Shown here: in pieces, positions 1 to 5,288 of the stretch
Layout: the number at the start of each line of letters is the position of its first letter
Numbering within the stretch: position 1 is the stretch's first letter
Assembly (NCBI GenBank): GCA_027314465.1
Contig: DAHVAU010000050.1
Coordinates: 1 to 5,365, forward strand
DNA from: Microcaldota archaeon
GTDB taxonomy: Archaea; Micrarchaeota; Micrarchaeia; Micrarchaeales; CABMGC01
Direction: 5' to 3'
Length of the DNA: 5,365 nt
Notes under the pieces: generated by a model
Seen by the model: only the letters and a program-made list of their open reading frames with translations
What the model was told of the DNA's origin: nothing
The model's database searches: none
Made by a program: the position numbers and the translations under genes

Positions 1-1385
1 GGGCAAGGAACATTATATGCATTGGCGCGTCATTCGCCCTTCTGGGCTTAAAGGGCAGCTACCTGAACGGTGCAATAGAGCAGATATTTGCTAAAAAGCA
101 GAAGTTCATGGAACTGAACAGGCTTGCAGCAGGTGCAGGGACTGGAATAATTGCTGATGCCTACTCGCTCAAGGAATTGAAAGTTAGTGGACGCAGAGTG
201 CAGCTTGACGGCAATACCATATCGGCTCTTGGCAAGCTCTATGGGGGCCTGCGCTTCCAGTCTTACTATCCAATAACTCCGGCTTCTGACGAGAGCACCT
301 ACATAGAGGCCAACCAGCTGCTTCAGGTCAAGAGCGGCAGCAATACGCAAGGGGTTGTGGTGGTGCAGACAGAGGATGAGCTGGCGGCCATAAACTCTGC
401 AGTAGGCGCAACGCTTACCGGAGCCAGGGCAGCCACAGCAACCTCTGGGCCGGGATTCTCGCTGATGAACGAGGGAATAAGCTGGGCCGGGATGAATGAG
501 GCCCCTGTGCTAGTGACATATTACATGCGCGGCTCTCCGGCAACAGGGCTCCCCACAAGAAGCGGGCAGTCAGACCTCAAGCTCGCACTTAATGCAGGCC
601 ATGGAGAGTTCGCCAGGATAGTCATAGCATCAGGAGAGCATGGAGAGATATTCGAGGACGCCGTCACTGCCCTCAACCTATCAGAGCTGTGCCAGACCCC
701 TGCAGTGCACATAATAGAGAAGACACTGGCGAACGCCTACTCGGTGATGGATAGGGATGGGCTTATTGCTGATGCGAAGATAAAGAGAGGCAAGATAGTT
801 TATCCTGAGGACCCTGAGCACTACAGGCGCTTTGAGCTGACTGACGACGGAATATCTCCGCGCGCATTCCTCGGCCATGCGCAGATGTACTACACAGGTG
901 ACGAGCACAACGAATACGGGCACATCTCCGAAGACCCTGTCAACAGAACTGAGATGTACGACAAGAGGATCAGGAAGCTGGAGCAGGCCGCAAAGAGCCT
1001 TACAGATGCACAGAAAGCAAGCGTTGTAGGCGATTCGGATACTGTGCTGCTCACATGGGGCTCGCCCAAGGGCGCGATACTCGACGCCATGGATATGCTT
1101 AGGAAGGATGGCATAAACGTGGAGATGGTTCAGGTGCGCGTCTTCAGCCCATACCCCAAGGAACTTATGGAGAAGGCGCTGAAAGGCAAGAGGAGGATAG
1201 TGGCAGTTGAGAACGACTACAATGCGCAGGGAGCGCAGATACTTACAGAGCACACAGGAATCATGCCAACCAATTATATACTCAAATGGAACGGGAGGCC
1301 CATGGCAAGGGACGAAATCGCGGCGGCGATAAAGGATATAGTCAAGAACAACACTCAGAGGGTGATATTGAATGGAGGCAAGTGA
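1..1385 (+). CDS. 2-oxoacid:ferredoxin oxidoreductase, fused gamma-alpha subunit (5' end missing)
   Basis: This is the large subunit of a CoA-dependent 2-oxoacid:ferredoxin oxidoreductase, a cytoplasmic enzyme that oxidatively decarboxylates pyruvate, 2-oxoglutarate or related acids and reduces ferredoxin. The frame is open from base 3 to the TGA at 1383-1385 (460 codons). The ATG at 108 is internal, because the codons before it encode the end of a gamma domain (NIICIGASFALLGLKG), followed by the linker into the alpha domain. Seen in order: DGNTISALG (about 210-236), the substrate-binding YPITP at 267-281, the pyrimidine-binding fold with RGSPATGLPTR at 528-560, and the C-terminal domain with ENDYNAQ at 1209-1229. 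The Thr of YPITP and the Arg at 528 are likely counterparts of Thr256 and Arg344, which contact substrate in the Sulfolobus enzyme. By comparison with roughly 630-residue relatives, about 165 residues lie outside the window. The beta subunit gene follows with a 14-base overlap. The family call is secure; the preferred 2-oxoacid is not determined. Confidence 0.95.
   Translation, partial: ARNIICIGASFALLGLKGSYLNGAIEQIFAKKQKFMELNRLAAGAGTGIIADAYSLKELKVSGRRVQLDGNTISALGKLYGGLRFQSYYPITPASDESTYIEANQLLQVKSGSNTQGVVVVQTEDELAAINSAVGATLTGARAATATSGPGFSLMNEGISWAGMNEAPVLVTYYMRGSPATGLPTRSGQSDLKLALNAGHGEFARIVIASGEHGEIFEDAVTALNLSELCQTPAVHIIEKTLANAYSVMDRDGLIADAKIKRGKIVYPEDPEHYRRFELTDDGISPRAFLGHAQMYYTGDEHNEYGHISEDPVNRTEMYDKRIRKLEQAAKSLTDAQKASVVGDSDTVLLTWGSPKGAILDAMDMLRKDGINVEMVQVRVFSPYPKELMEKALKGKRRIVAVENDYNAQGAQILTEHTGIMPTNYILKWNGRPMARDEIAAAIKDIVKNNTQRVILNGGK
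1361..1366 (+). promoter_or_regulatory. Shine-Dalgarno site of the beta subunit, inside the alpha coding region
   Basis: GGTGAT, preceded by GAG, matches the archaeal anti-Shine-Dalgarno and lies five bases before the ATG at 1372. It falls within the last codons of the alpha gene. It supports 1372 as the true beta start and suggests translational coupling of the two subunits. Confidence 0.8.
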
Positions 1386-2280
1386 ACTTGCGGAATTCAA
1401 TGACTGGTGCCCTGGATGCGGGGACTTCGGGATACTGAGGAGCATGGAGGCTGCGCTCAAGGAGCTCAAACTCGATTTCACAGACTCGGTACTCGTGTCA
1501 GGCATAGGGTGCTCGGGAAAGCTTCCCCACTTCGTATCAGGGCCGGTATCAGGGATACACACGCTCCACGGCAGGGCGCTTGCATTTGCAATGGGCATAA
1601 AGCTTGCCAATCCCAGCCTGAAAGTCATCATCAATGCGGGAGACGGTGACACGTTCGGCATTGGCGTGGGCCATTTCGTAAGCGCTGGGAGGAGGAACGT
1701 ATCTATGACGCTCGTTGTCCACGACAACAGGGTGTACGGACTTACCAAGGGCCAGGCTGCGCCCACTATGCCGCTTGGCGAGCGCACAAAGTCTCTGCCC
1801 AAGCCCAACATAAACGGGCCAATAAACCCCATAGCGCTTGCAGTTTCTTCTGGGTACACCTTTGTGGCCCGCAGTTTTGCATACGACACTGCGCTCACAA
1901 AGGAGCTCATAAAGCAGGCAGTGGCACATAGGGGAATGGCGCTTGTGGACGTGCTGCAGCCGTGCCCCACATACAACGACATAAACACTAACGAGTGGTA
2001 CAGGGAGCGCATATACAAGCTTACTGGAGACCCCGAGGTGCACAAGGAATCAGAGACCATGAGCAAGATGATGCAGGCGATAGAGAACTCGTACATGAGT
2101 GAGGACAGGATACCGCTAGGAGTATTCTACAAGAACGAGCTCGTACCCACATATGAAGAGCGCATCAAGGCATACATACCAAATTACATGGAGGACTATC
2201 CTGCATCGCAGAAAATAGATGACAGTGGTTCCTCCGTAACTGACATAGGCAGCCTGCTCGATGCCAGGGAAGTGGCCTGA
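1372..2280 (+). CDS. 2-oxoacid:ferredoxin oxidoreductase, beta subunit
   Basis: This is the thiamine-diphosphate and 4Fe-4S subunit that performs decarboxylation and passes electrons to ferredoxin; it partners the gamma-alpha subunit encoded just upstream. It has 302 residues, close to the 305 or so of the Sulfolobus enzyme. Visible elements: CPGCG (Cys13, Cys16), GIGCSGK (Cys47, Lys50) and QPCPTYN (Cys198). These four cysteines match the Cys12/15/46/197 cluster ligands of the Sulfolobus protein with an offset of one. The ThDP/Mg2+ motif runs from GDGD (90-93) to N119, followed by VYGLTKGQ (121-128). Leu124 and Lys126 in that segment align with positions reported to affect substrate choice in Sulfolobus. 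As in other archaeal two-subunit enzymes, there is no separate ferredoxin-like delta subunit beside it. The start is set by GGTGAT at 1361. The TGA at 2278-2280 directly abuts the stop codon of the opposing gene. Confidence 0.96.
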   Translation: MEASELAEFNDWCPGCGDFGILRSMEAALKELKLDFTDSVLVSGIGCSGKLPHFVSGPVSGIHTLHGRALAFAMGIKLANPSLKVIINAGDGDTFGIGVGHFVSAGRRNVSMTLVVHDNRVYGLTKGQAAPTMPLGERTKSLPKPNINGPINPIALAVSSGYTFVARSFAYDTALTKELIKQAVAHRGMALVDVLQPCPTYNDINTNEWYRERIYKLTGDPEVHKESETMSKMMQAIENSYMSEDRIPLGVFYKNELVPTYEERIKAYIPNYMEDYPASQKIDDSGSSVTDIGSLLDAREVA

Positions 2281-2478
2281 TCAGCAGTCTCCTGCGCCGC
2301 ACGCGCACATGCCCTTCTCGTCAATCCTGCTCCCGCAGGTCGGGCAGATGTGCCTATACGCGAGCTCATGGTACTGCTTCCCATACATCTGCTCGTGCGC
2401 GTCCTTTGACCTGTACCTGCGCTTTATCCTGCGCTTGAGCTCGGTCTTTGACTTCGCACGTGATGCCTTTGCCTTCAT
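2281..2478 (-). CDS. Small basic zinc-ribbon protein, function unknown
   Basis: A 65-residue protein that I do not recognise. The first 25 residues are extremely basic (13 Lys/Arg, including KRRIKRRYRSK at 15-25) and look like a nucleic-acid-binding tail. The C-terminus is a probable zinc ribbon or knuckle: CPTCG (Cys45, Cys48) and CACGAGDC (Cys58, Cys60, Cys65). The second half-site is CxC with a terminal Cys rather than the usual CxxC, so the fourth ligand could be Cys60 or Cys65. A role bound to RNA, DNA or the ribosome is inferred from charge alone. Evidence that it is real: a consensus archaeal promoter at 2507-2520, a start about 32 bases from the TATA centre (a near-leaderless mRNA), and a snug fit between neighbours. 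It lies 55 bases downstream of the MFS gene on the same strand. There is no convincing Shine-Dalgarno. The opposite-strand open frame over it shows no domain features. Confidence 0.8.
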   Translation of the reverse strand: MKAKASRAKSKTELKRRIKRRYRSKDAHEQMYGKQYHELAYRHICPTCGSRIDEKGMCACGAGDC

Positions 2479-2506
2479 CTATATCAATGCACTTCTGATT
2501 CGGAAA

Positions 2507-2520
2507 TATTTAAAGTTTGC
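2507..2520 (-). promoter_or_regulatory. BRE/TATA promoter of the small zinc-ribbon gene
   Basis: Read on the minus strand this is GCAAAC followed by TTTAAATA, a BRE-plus-TATA arrangement typical of archaea. The TATA centre is about 32 bases before the ATG at 2478. Transcription would therefore start around 2484, leaving a leader of only a few bases, which agrees with the absence of a Shine-Dalgarno. It lies in the 55-base gap after the MFS stop codon. Confidence 0.65.
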
Positions 2521-2533
2521 TGCTCAGATCGGA

Positions 2534-3700
2534 TCATGGCTTGAGTCCTCGTCCCGCGGCTAGGACTATCGCGCCGGCAGCGATTGACACTGCAGCTGCA
2601 TATATGTATGAATACGAAGGGCTGATCACGTACAAAAGCCCCATTACCAGATTGGCGAAGAATAGGCCAAGGCCGCGGGATCCCTGCAAAGAGCCCATGG
2701 CGCTGTCCAGTCCCGCGGCGCTGCGTATCAGCGATACTATCGTAGGCTCCATGGTCTCTATCACTCCAAGGCCAAAGCCCATCATGGCAATTCCAAGGTA
2801 GTATACCCACAATGCCCCGCCGCTGGCATATCCAACGGCAAGTAGCCCTGTTCCTATGCCGGAGAGCATGTATCCCAGATAGCCCAGCGCCTTGATCCTG
2901 TTAAGGCCCTTTCGCGATCCGATGTAGTATCCTGTGGCCGCGGACACCCCCAGATATACGCCGTAGGAACCTATTCCAAGAAGCGGGCCAGAGCTCTTGG
3001 CTATTGTGAGTATGGGAAATCCGAGGCTGTAGTAGCTGAATCCGTACAGGGCTGTGGCCAGCAGTATCCCTTTGTAGGTGCTACTGCTCATCGCCGCCTT
3101 CCTTGCGCCCTGTGCCTTTAGCGAAGTGTCCTTGCGCCTTATGTCAGTGGTGAGCAGCAGCATTAGCACAGACATAAACAGCGGTATTGCGGTCAGCAGG
3201 AATATGGTGTTCTGCCTCAGCCCTGCGCCAAGCAGGAGAATGAGAGCCACCACGGAGAGCATGCCCCCTCCGATGTCAAGCGCATGCAGGAACCCGAACG
3301 CCTTTCCCCTGTCCTCCCTGCTGCTGTAATCTGTCAGCATGGCTCGCCTTGGCGGCACCCTGAAGTTCCTTGCCCACCATCCCGCGGCGAACAGGGCTAT
3401 TGCCACTAGGGGATTTATCGTCAGCCCTATCATTGACAATAGCACTATGAAAACGCTGCCAAGAACGGCAAGCCACTTCCTGCTGTACCTGCTACTCAGA
3501 AGCCCAGAGCTGTATGCGAAGAGAGCTCCGCCGCCGTACGCAAACGCGTTGGCTATCCCGAAATACAGAGGGCTTGAATACAGCGATAGAACAAGGTATA
3601 TTGGAAACAGCGCCTGCACGGTCTGGTAGCCCAGGTCTGCGAAAAGTGCAGAGAAGGATATGAATAGTACTCCTTCATTCATCCATTTTGGACGTCTCAT
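2534..3700 (-). CDS. Major facilitator superfamily transporter, probable efflux-type permease
   Basis: A 388-residue integral membrane protein, the normal length for a 12-helix MFS permease; substrate unknown. Hydrophobic segments fall roughly at 10-38, 45-66, 77-95, 98-110, 138-160, 164-184, 209-230, 238-258, 266-286, 293-315, 335-358 and 362-384. A charged central loop lies at about 186-207 (RRKDTSLKAQGARK). The loop between helices 2 and 3 has a motif-A-like GLLSSRYSRK (66-75), in which the usual Asp is Ser70. The segment after helix 4, RVPPRRAMLTDYSSREDRGK (114-133) followed by AFGF, is typical of a large prokaryotic MFS branch of putative multidrug or uncharacterised exporters. Met1 at 3700 has a partial Shine-Dalgarno (AGGTAAT) about 8 bases upstream; Met7 is a possible alternative start. 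It is divergent from the FMN reductase gene across about 190 bases, which may mean shared control. The superfamily is clear; an export direction is inferred. Confidence 0.9.
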   Translation of the reverse strand: MRRPKWMNEGVLFISFSALFADLGYQTVQALFPIYLVLSLYSSPLYFGIANAFAYGGGALFAYSSGLLSSRYSRKWLAVLGSVFIVLLSMIGLTINPLVAIALFAAGWWARNFRVPPRRAMLTDYSSREDRGKAFGFLHALDIGGGMLSVVALILLLGAGLRQNTIFLLTAIPLFMSVLMLLLTTDIRRKDTSLKAQGARKAAMSSSTYKGILLATALYGFSYYSLGFPILTIAKSSGPLLGIGSYGVYLGVSAATGYYIGSRKGLNRIKALGYLGYMLSGIGTGLLAVGYASGGALWVYYLGIAMMGFGLGVIETMEPTIVSLIRSAAGLDSAMGSLQGSRGLGLFFANLVMGLLYVISPSYSYIYAAAVSIAAGAIVLAAGRGLKP

Positions 3701-3715
3701 CGTATATTACCTATG

Positions 3716-3749
3716 TGCATTAACACTTGCCATGACGCTGCATTAACGC
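3716..3749. repeat. Direct repeat TGCATTAACRC, two copies 23 bases apart
   Basis: The two copies are at 3716-3726 and 3739-3749 and differ only at one purine. The 23-base spacing, about two helical turns, just upstream of the MFS start suits an operator read by a dimer or two adjacent proteins. On the minus strand each contains GTTAATGC. With only two copies of an 11-mer, coincidence cannot be excluded. Confidence 0.4.
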
Positions 3750-3779
3750 GTATGATCCTCGCGCGCTTGATTTGGCTGT

Positions 3780-3792
3780 TGTGCCCGGCACA
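3780..3792. repeat. Inverted repeat TGTGCC-C-GGCACA, candidate operator
   Basis: A perfect 13-base inverted repeat with one central base, ending 18 bases before the TATA region of the FMN reductase promoter. Its position upstream of the TATA element would suit an activator site for the plus-strand gene. It could equally block or help the minus-strand promoter. It is too short to form a stable terminator and is not followed by a T-run. Confidence 0.35.
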
Positions 3793-3810
3793 TTTCTGGT
3801 ATAGGACATG

Positions 3811-3828
3811 CTATAAGTATATATACTT
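3811..3828 (+). promoter_or_regulatory. TATA region of the FMN reductase gene, containing a 14-bp palindrome
   Basis: CTATAAGTATATATACTT carries two overlapping TATA-like boxes, and AAGTATATATACTT (3815-3828) is a perfect palindrome. Transcription on the plus strand would begin about 3848, giving a leader of roughly 40 bases before the ATG at 3890. Because of its symmetry the element could also recruit TBP in the minus direction. No strong BRE is obvious on either side. Confidence 0.6.
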
Positions 3829-3889
3829 GCCCTTGCATAATTAGGTAGGCACGCAGGAGCGTGTAAAACACAACGCAATAGTGGTAACA

Positions 3890-4498
3890 ATGGAAGACAA
3901 CAATGACAGGATAAGGATAAAGATAATACTTGGAAGCGTGAGGAACGGGAGGTTTGGAGAGAGGCCGGCAGGATGGATAAACGATGAGCTGAAGAACTGG
4001 AACGGAGTTGAAGCCGAGCTGCTGGACCTCAAGGACTACCCGATGCCGTTCTTCGACTCGGCGATGTCGCCTTCTATGCTAGGCAAGAAGTATCCCAACG
4101 AGACCGTGCAGAAGTGGTCGAACAAGATAGACGAGGCAGATGCATACGTAATTGTGTCTCCGGAGTACAACCATGGATATTCGAGCGTGCTGAAAAACGC
4201 CCTGGACTGGCTATCGCCCGAGTGGTCGAGGAAGCCGGTAGGATTCGTCAGCTACGGCAGTGCCAGCGGCGCAAGAGCCATAGAGCAGCTTAGGCAGGTT
4301 GCCATAGAGCTCAACATGGTTCCTATACGAAAGTCCATACACCTTAACTGGGAGTTCATAATGAAGTCATGGAGCAACAAGGACATATCAAATGCGGAGC
4401 TCTTCGCCCCCGTGAGGAAGGATATGGGTCCTGACCACCTGGCAGACTTCGTTGCCGAACTGCTATGGATGGCAAAGACGCTCAGGGCAGCGCGCTGA
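3890..4498 (+). CDS. NADPH-dependent FMN reductase family flavoprotein
   Basis: A soluble flavodoxin-fold protein of 202 residues that binds FMN and probably passes electrons from NAD(P)H to flavin, quinone or another acceptor; the physiological substrate is not evident. The N-terminal strand and phosphate loop IILGSVRNGRFGERPAGWI starts near residue 12. A second cofactor region, SPEYNHGYSSVLKNALDWL, begins near residue 90 and is the signature for the flavin ring contact. SYGSASGARAIEQLR (from about 121) is the third conserved block. Length and motif order match the family (usually 180-200 residues). I chose the ATG at 3890; an in-frame GTG at 3881 would add three residues, and neither has a strong ribosome site (GGTAAC lies before 3890). 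It is divergent from the MFS transporter. Its stop codon sits in the loop of a GC-rich inverted repeat. The family is clear, the role is not. Confidence 0.92.
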   Translation: MEDNNDRIRIKIILGSVRNGRFGERPAGWINDELKNWNGVEAELLDLKDYPMPFFDSAMSPSMLGKKYPNETVQKWSNKIDEADAYVIVSPEYNHGYSSVLKNALDWLSPEWSRKPVGFVSYGSASGARAIEQLRQVAIELNMVPIRKSIHLNWEFIMKSWSNKDISNAELFAPVRKDMGPDHLADFVAELLWMAKTLRAAR

Positions 4499-4504
4499 GC
4501 GCGC
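4490..4504 (+). other. GC-rich inverted repeat with the FMN reductase stop codon in its loop
   Basis: GCGCGC-TGA-GCGCGC: two 6-base arms around the TGA at 4496-4498. No T-run follows, so it is not a classical intrinsic terminator. It lies directly before the promoter of the next gene (4504-4517) and overlaps its first base. It could stabilise the mRNA end or be a by-product of the Ala-Arg C-terminal codons. Confidence 0.4.
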
Positions 4505-4517
4505 CAAAGCTTATATA
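4504..4517 (+). promoter_or_regulatory. BRE/TATA promoter of the downstream membrane protein gene
   Basis: CCAAAGC followed directly by TTATATA (4511-4517) is a near-ideal archaeal BRE-TATA pair. The expected transcription start is about 4540, giving a leader of about 19 bases before the ATG at 4559. It indicates that the membrane protein gene is transcribed separately from the FMN reductase gene. Confidence 0.75.
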
Positions 4518-4558
4518 CGAGCGGACATCAACTCCCTGTATTCTTGACGGTTTGTAGT

Positions 4559-5233
4559 ATGGGAAGATTCAGGCTTGCAATGAGGGCTTGTGCTGACGAG
4601 TCGCTCGGAGCGCTTGCAAGGCCCATAGAGGCGCTTGACAGGAGCATCCCCAGGGCGGCGAGCGTCGCTCTTGCAGCAGTCATTGCTGGAGGCCCGCTGG
4701 CATATGGAACGCTCGCGCAGCTAAACCAACTCGATACGATTGGCAGGGCGCAGGCCTACCTTGCAGCCCAGATACGTAAAGGCGATGGCAAGACCATATC
4801 AGCGATAAAGACATACGCCTACAGCAACTTCTACTACCTCTCAGGCGCAGTCGTATACTCGAGCAAGAACGCAACGCTCTCTGTTGACGGCTCACGCAGT
4901 CTGTACGCATATTACAACAACAAGACAGTGGAGACGACAATCACAGTCAGCAGCTTGAATGCACGTGCCCTTGCCGCTGAGCTTGTGGGCAGCATTCGGC
5001 AAGGAAACCTGTACGCCAGCGGCAAGCTCATGCAGGTGCTTGGAGAGGTGGGGTTCGGATACGGCACATCGAGCACAAACCCCGTATGCTTCATGCTGAT
5101 AGGTGCCTTGGTTGGAGGGGCGGAGATAGGCATGTTCGAAGCGGATCATCTGATACGCAGGGATGCGCTCATGCACATTAAGCGCGCGCAGGAGATGCTT
5201 GACAGGCGCTGGGCTAGCAAGCAGGGAATATAA
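4559..5233 (+). CDS. Uncharacterised membrane protein with two predicted helices and an external domain
   Basis: I do not recognise this 224-residue protein. A basic N-terminal segment (MGRFRLAMR, later RPIEALDRSIPR) precedes a hydrophobic helix at about 33-53. A polar domain of about 120 residues follows, rich in Tyr, Ser and Ala, with two N-glycosylation sequons (N104-A-T and N121-K-T). A second hydrophobic stretch lies at about 175-193 (PVCFMLIGALVGGAEIGMF), followed by a charged tail with many Lys/Arg (IRRDALMHIKRAQEMLDRR). By the positive-inside rule both ends are cytoplasmic and the middle domain is outside, where archaeal N-glycosylation could occur. Glu189 in the second helix is unusual. 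A TTG at 4544 would add five residues, but the ATG at 4559 is preferred from the promoter position. No catalytic motif is visible. It has its own promoter and faces a convergent gene. Confidence 0.8.
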   Translation: MGRFRLAMRACADESLGALARPIEALDRSIPRAASVALAAVIAGGPLAYGTLAQLNQLDTIGRAQAYLAAQIRKGDGKTISAIKTYAYSNFYYLSGAVVYSSKNATLSVDGSRSLYAYYNNKTVETTITVSSLNARALAAELVGSIRQGNLYASGKLMQVLGEVGFGYGTSSTNPVCFMLIGALVGGAEIGMFEADHLIRRDALMHIKRAQEMLDRRWASKQGI

Positions 5234-5238
5234 AAACA

Positions 5239-5258
5239 GGCCCGGCAAATGCCGGGCC
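5239..5258 (-). terminator. Strong hairpin followed by a T-run on the minus strand
   Basis: GGCCCGGC-AAAT-GCCGGGCC is a perfect 8-bp all-GC stem with a four-base loop. Read on the minus strand it is followed by TGTTTTTA, which is an intrinsic-terminator layout for the gene entering from the right edge. On the plus strand the hairpin is followed by an A-rich stretch, so it is a poor terminator for the membrane protein gene, though it could protect that mRNA's 3' end. Confidence 0.65.
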
Positions 5259-5263
5259 GAAGT

Positions 5264-5288
5264 AAAAAAGACCAAGCCTTGAGGGCTT
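5264..5288 (-). terminator. Weaker hairpin plus T6 run on the minus strand
   Basis: On the minus strand, AAGCC-CTCAA-GGCTT (5288 to 5274) is a 5-bp stem that overlaps the stop codon of the partial gene. After four bases comes TTTTTT (5269-5264). Archaeal termination depends mainly on T-runs, so this may be the first stop signal, with the strong hairpin at 5239-5258 as the second. Confidence 0.45.

Larger units (their letters stand above)
3701..3889. promoter_or_regulatory. Divergent intergenic control region between MFS and FMN reductase genes
   Basis: This 189-base gap holds no supported gene. It contains a direct repeat TGCATTAACRC at 3716-3726 and 3739-3749, an inverted repeat TGTGCC-C-GGCACA at 3780-3792, a TATA-rich palindrome at 3815-3828, and small potential hairpins at 3850-3871. 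The plus-strand promoter is clear. I could not identify one convincing minus-strand TATA box for the MFS gene: candidates are the palindrome itself, which would give a leader of about 95 bases, and weaker A/T patches near 3770 and 3744. Protein binding at these repeats is inferred. Confidence 0.5.

Noticed and set aside
108..110. The ATG at 108 as the start of the alpha subunit
   Set aside because: The frame is open back to base 3 and the upstream codons encode a recognisable gamma-domain end, so this Met is internal.
681..2096. A 471-codon open frame on the minus strand, antisense to the oxidoreductase genes
   Set aside because: It lies wholly opposite two well-conserved genes with intact motifs, shows no domain or promoter of its own, and can be explained by the codon bias of the sense strand.
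2261..2563. A 100-codon plus-strand open frame over the zinc-ribbon gene
   Set aside because: It overlaps the beta-subunit end and runs antisense to a gene with a good promoter and a cysteine motif. No family resemblance is seen.
3841..4032. A 63-codon minus-strand open frame rich in Ser, Phe and Ile, resembling a membrane peptide
   Set aside because: It is antisense to the conserved flavin-binding N-terminus of the FMN reductase, and its hydrophobicity follows from the complement of the sense codons.
4544..4546. TTG as start codon of the unknown membrane protein
   Set aside because: There is no ribosome site, and it lies only about 4 bases from the predicted transcription start. The ATG at 4559 fits better, although a leaderless TTG start cannot be excluded.
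4892..5275. A 127-codon minus-strand open frame covering the end of the membrane protein gene
   Set aside because: It spans the strong hairpin region, has cysteine- and histidine-rich sequence without motif order, and looks like a shadow of the plus-strand gene.
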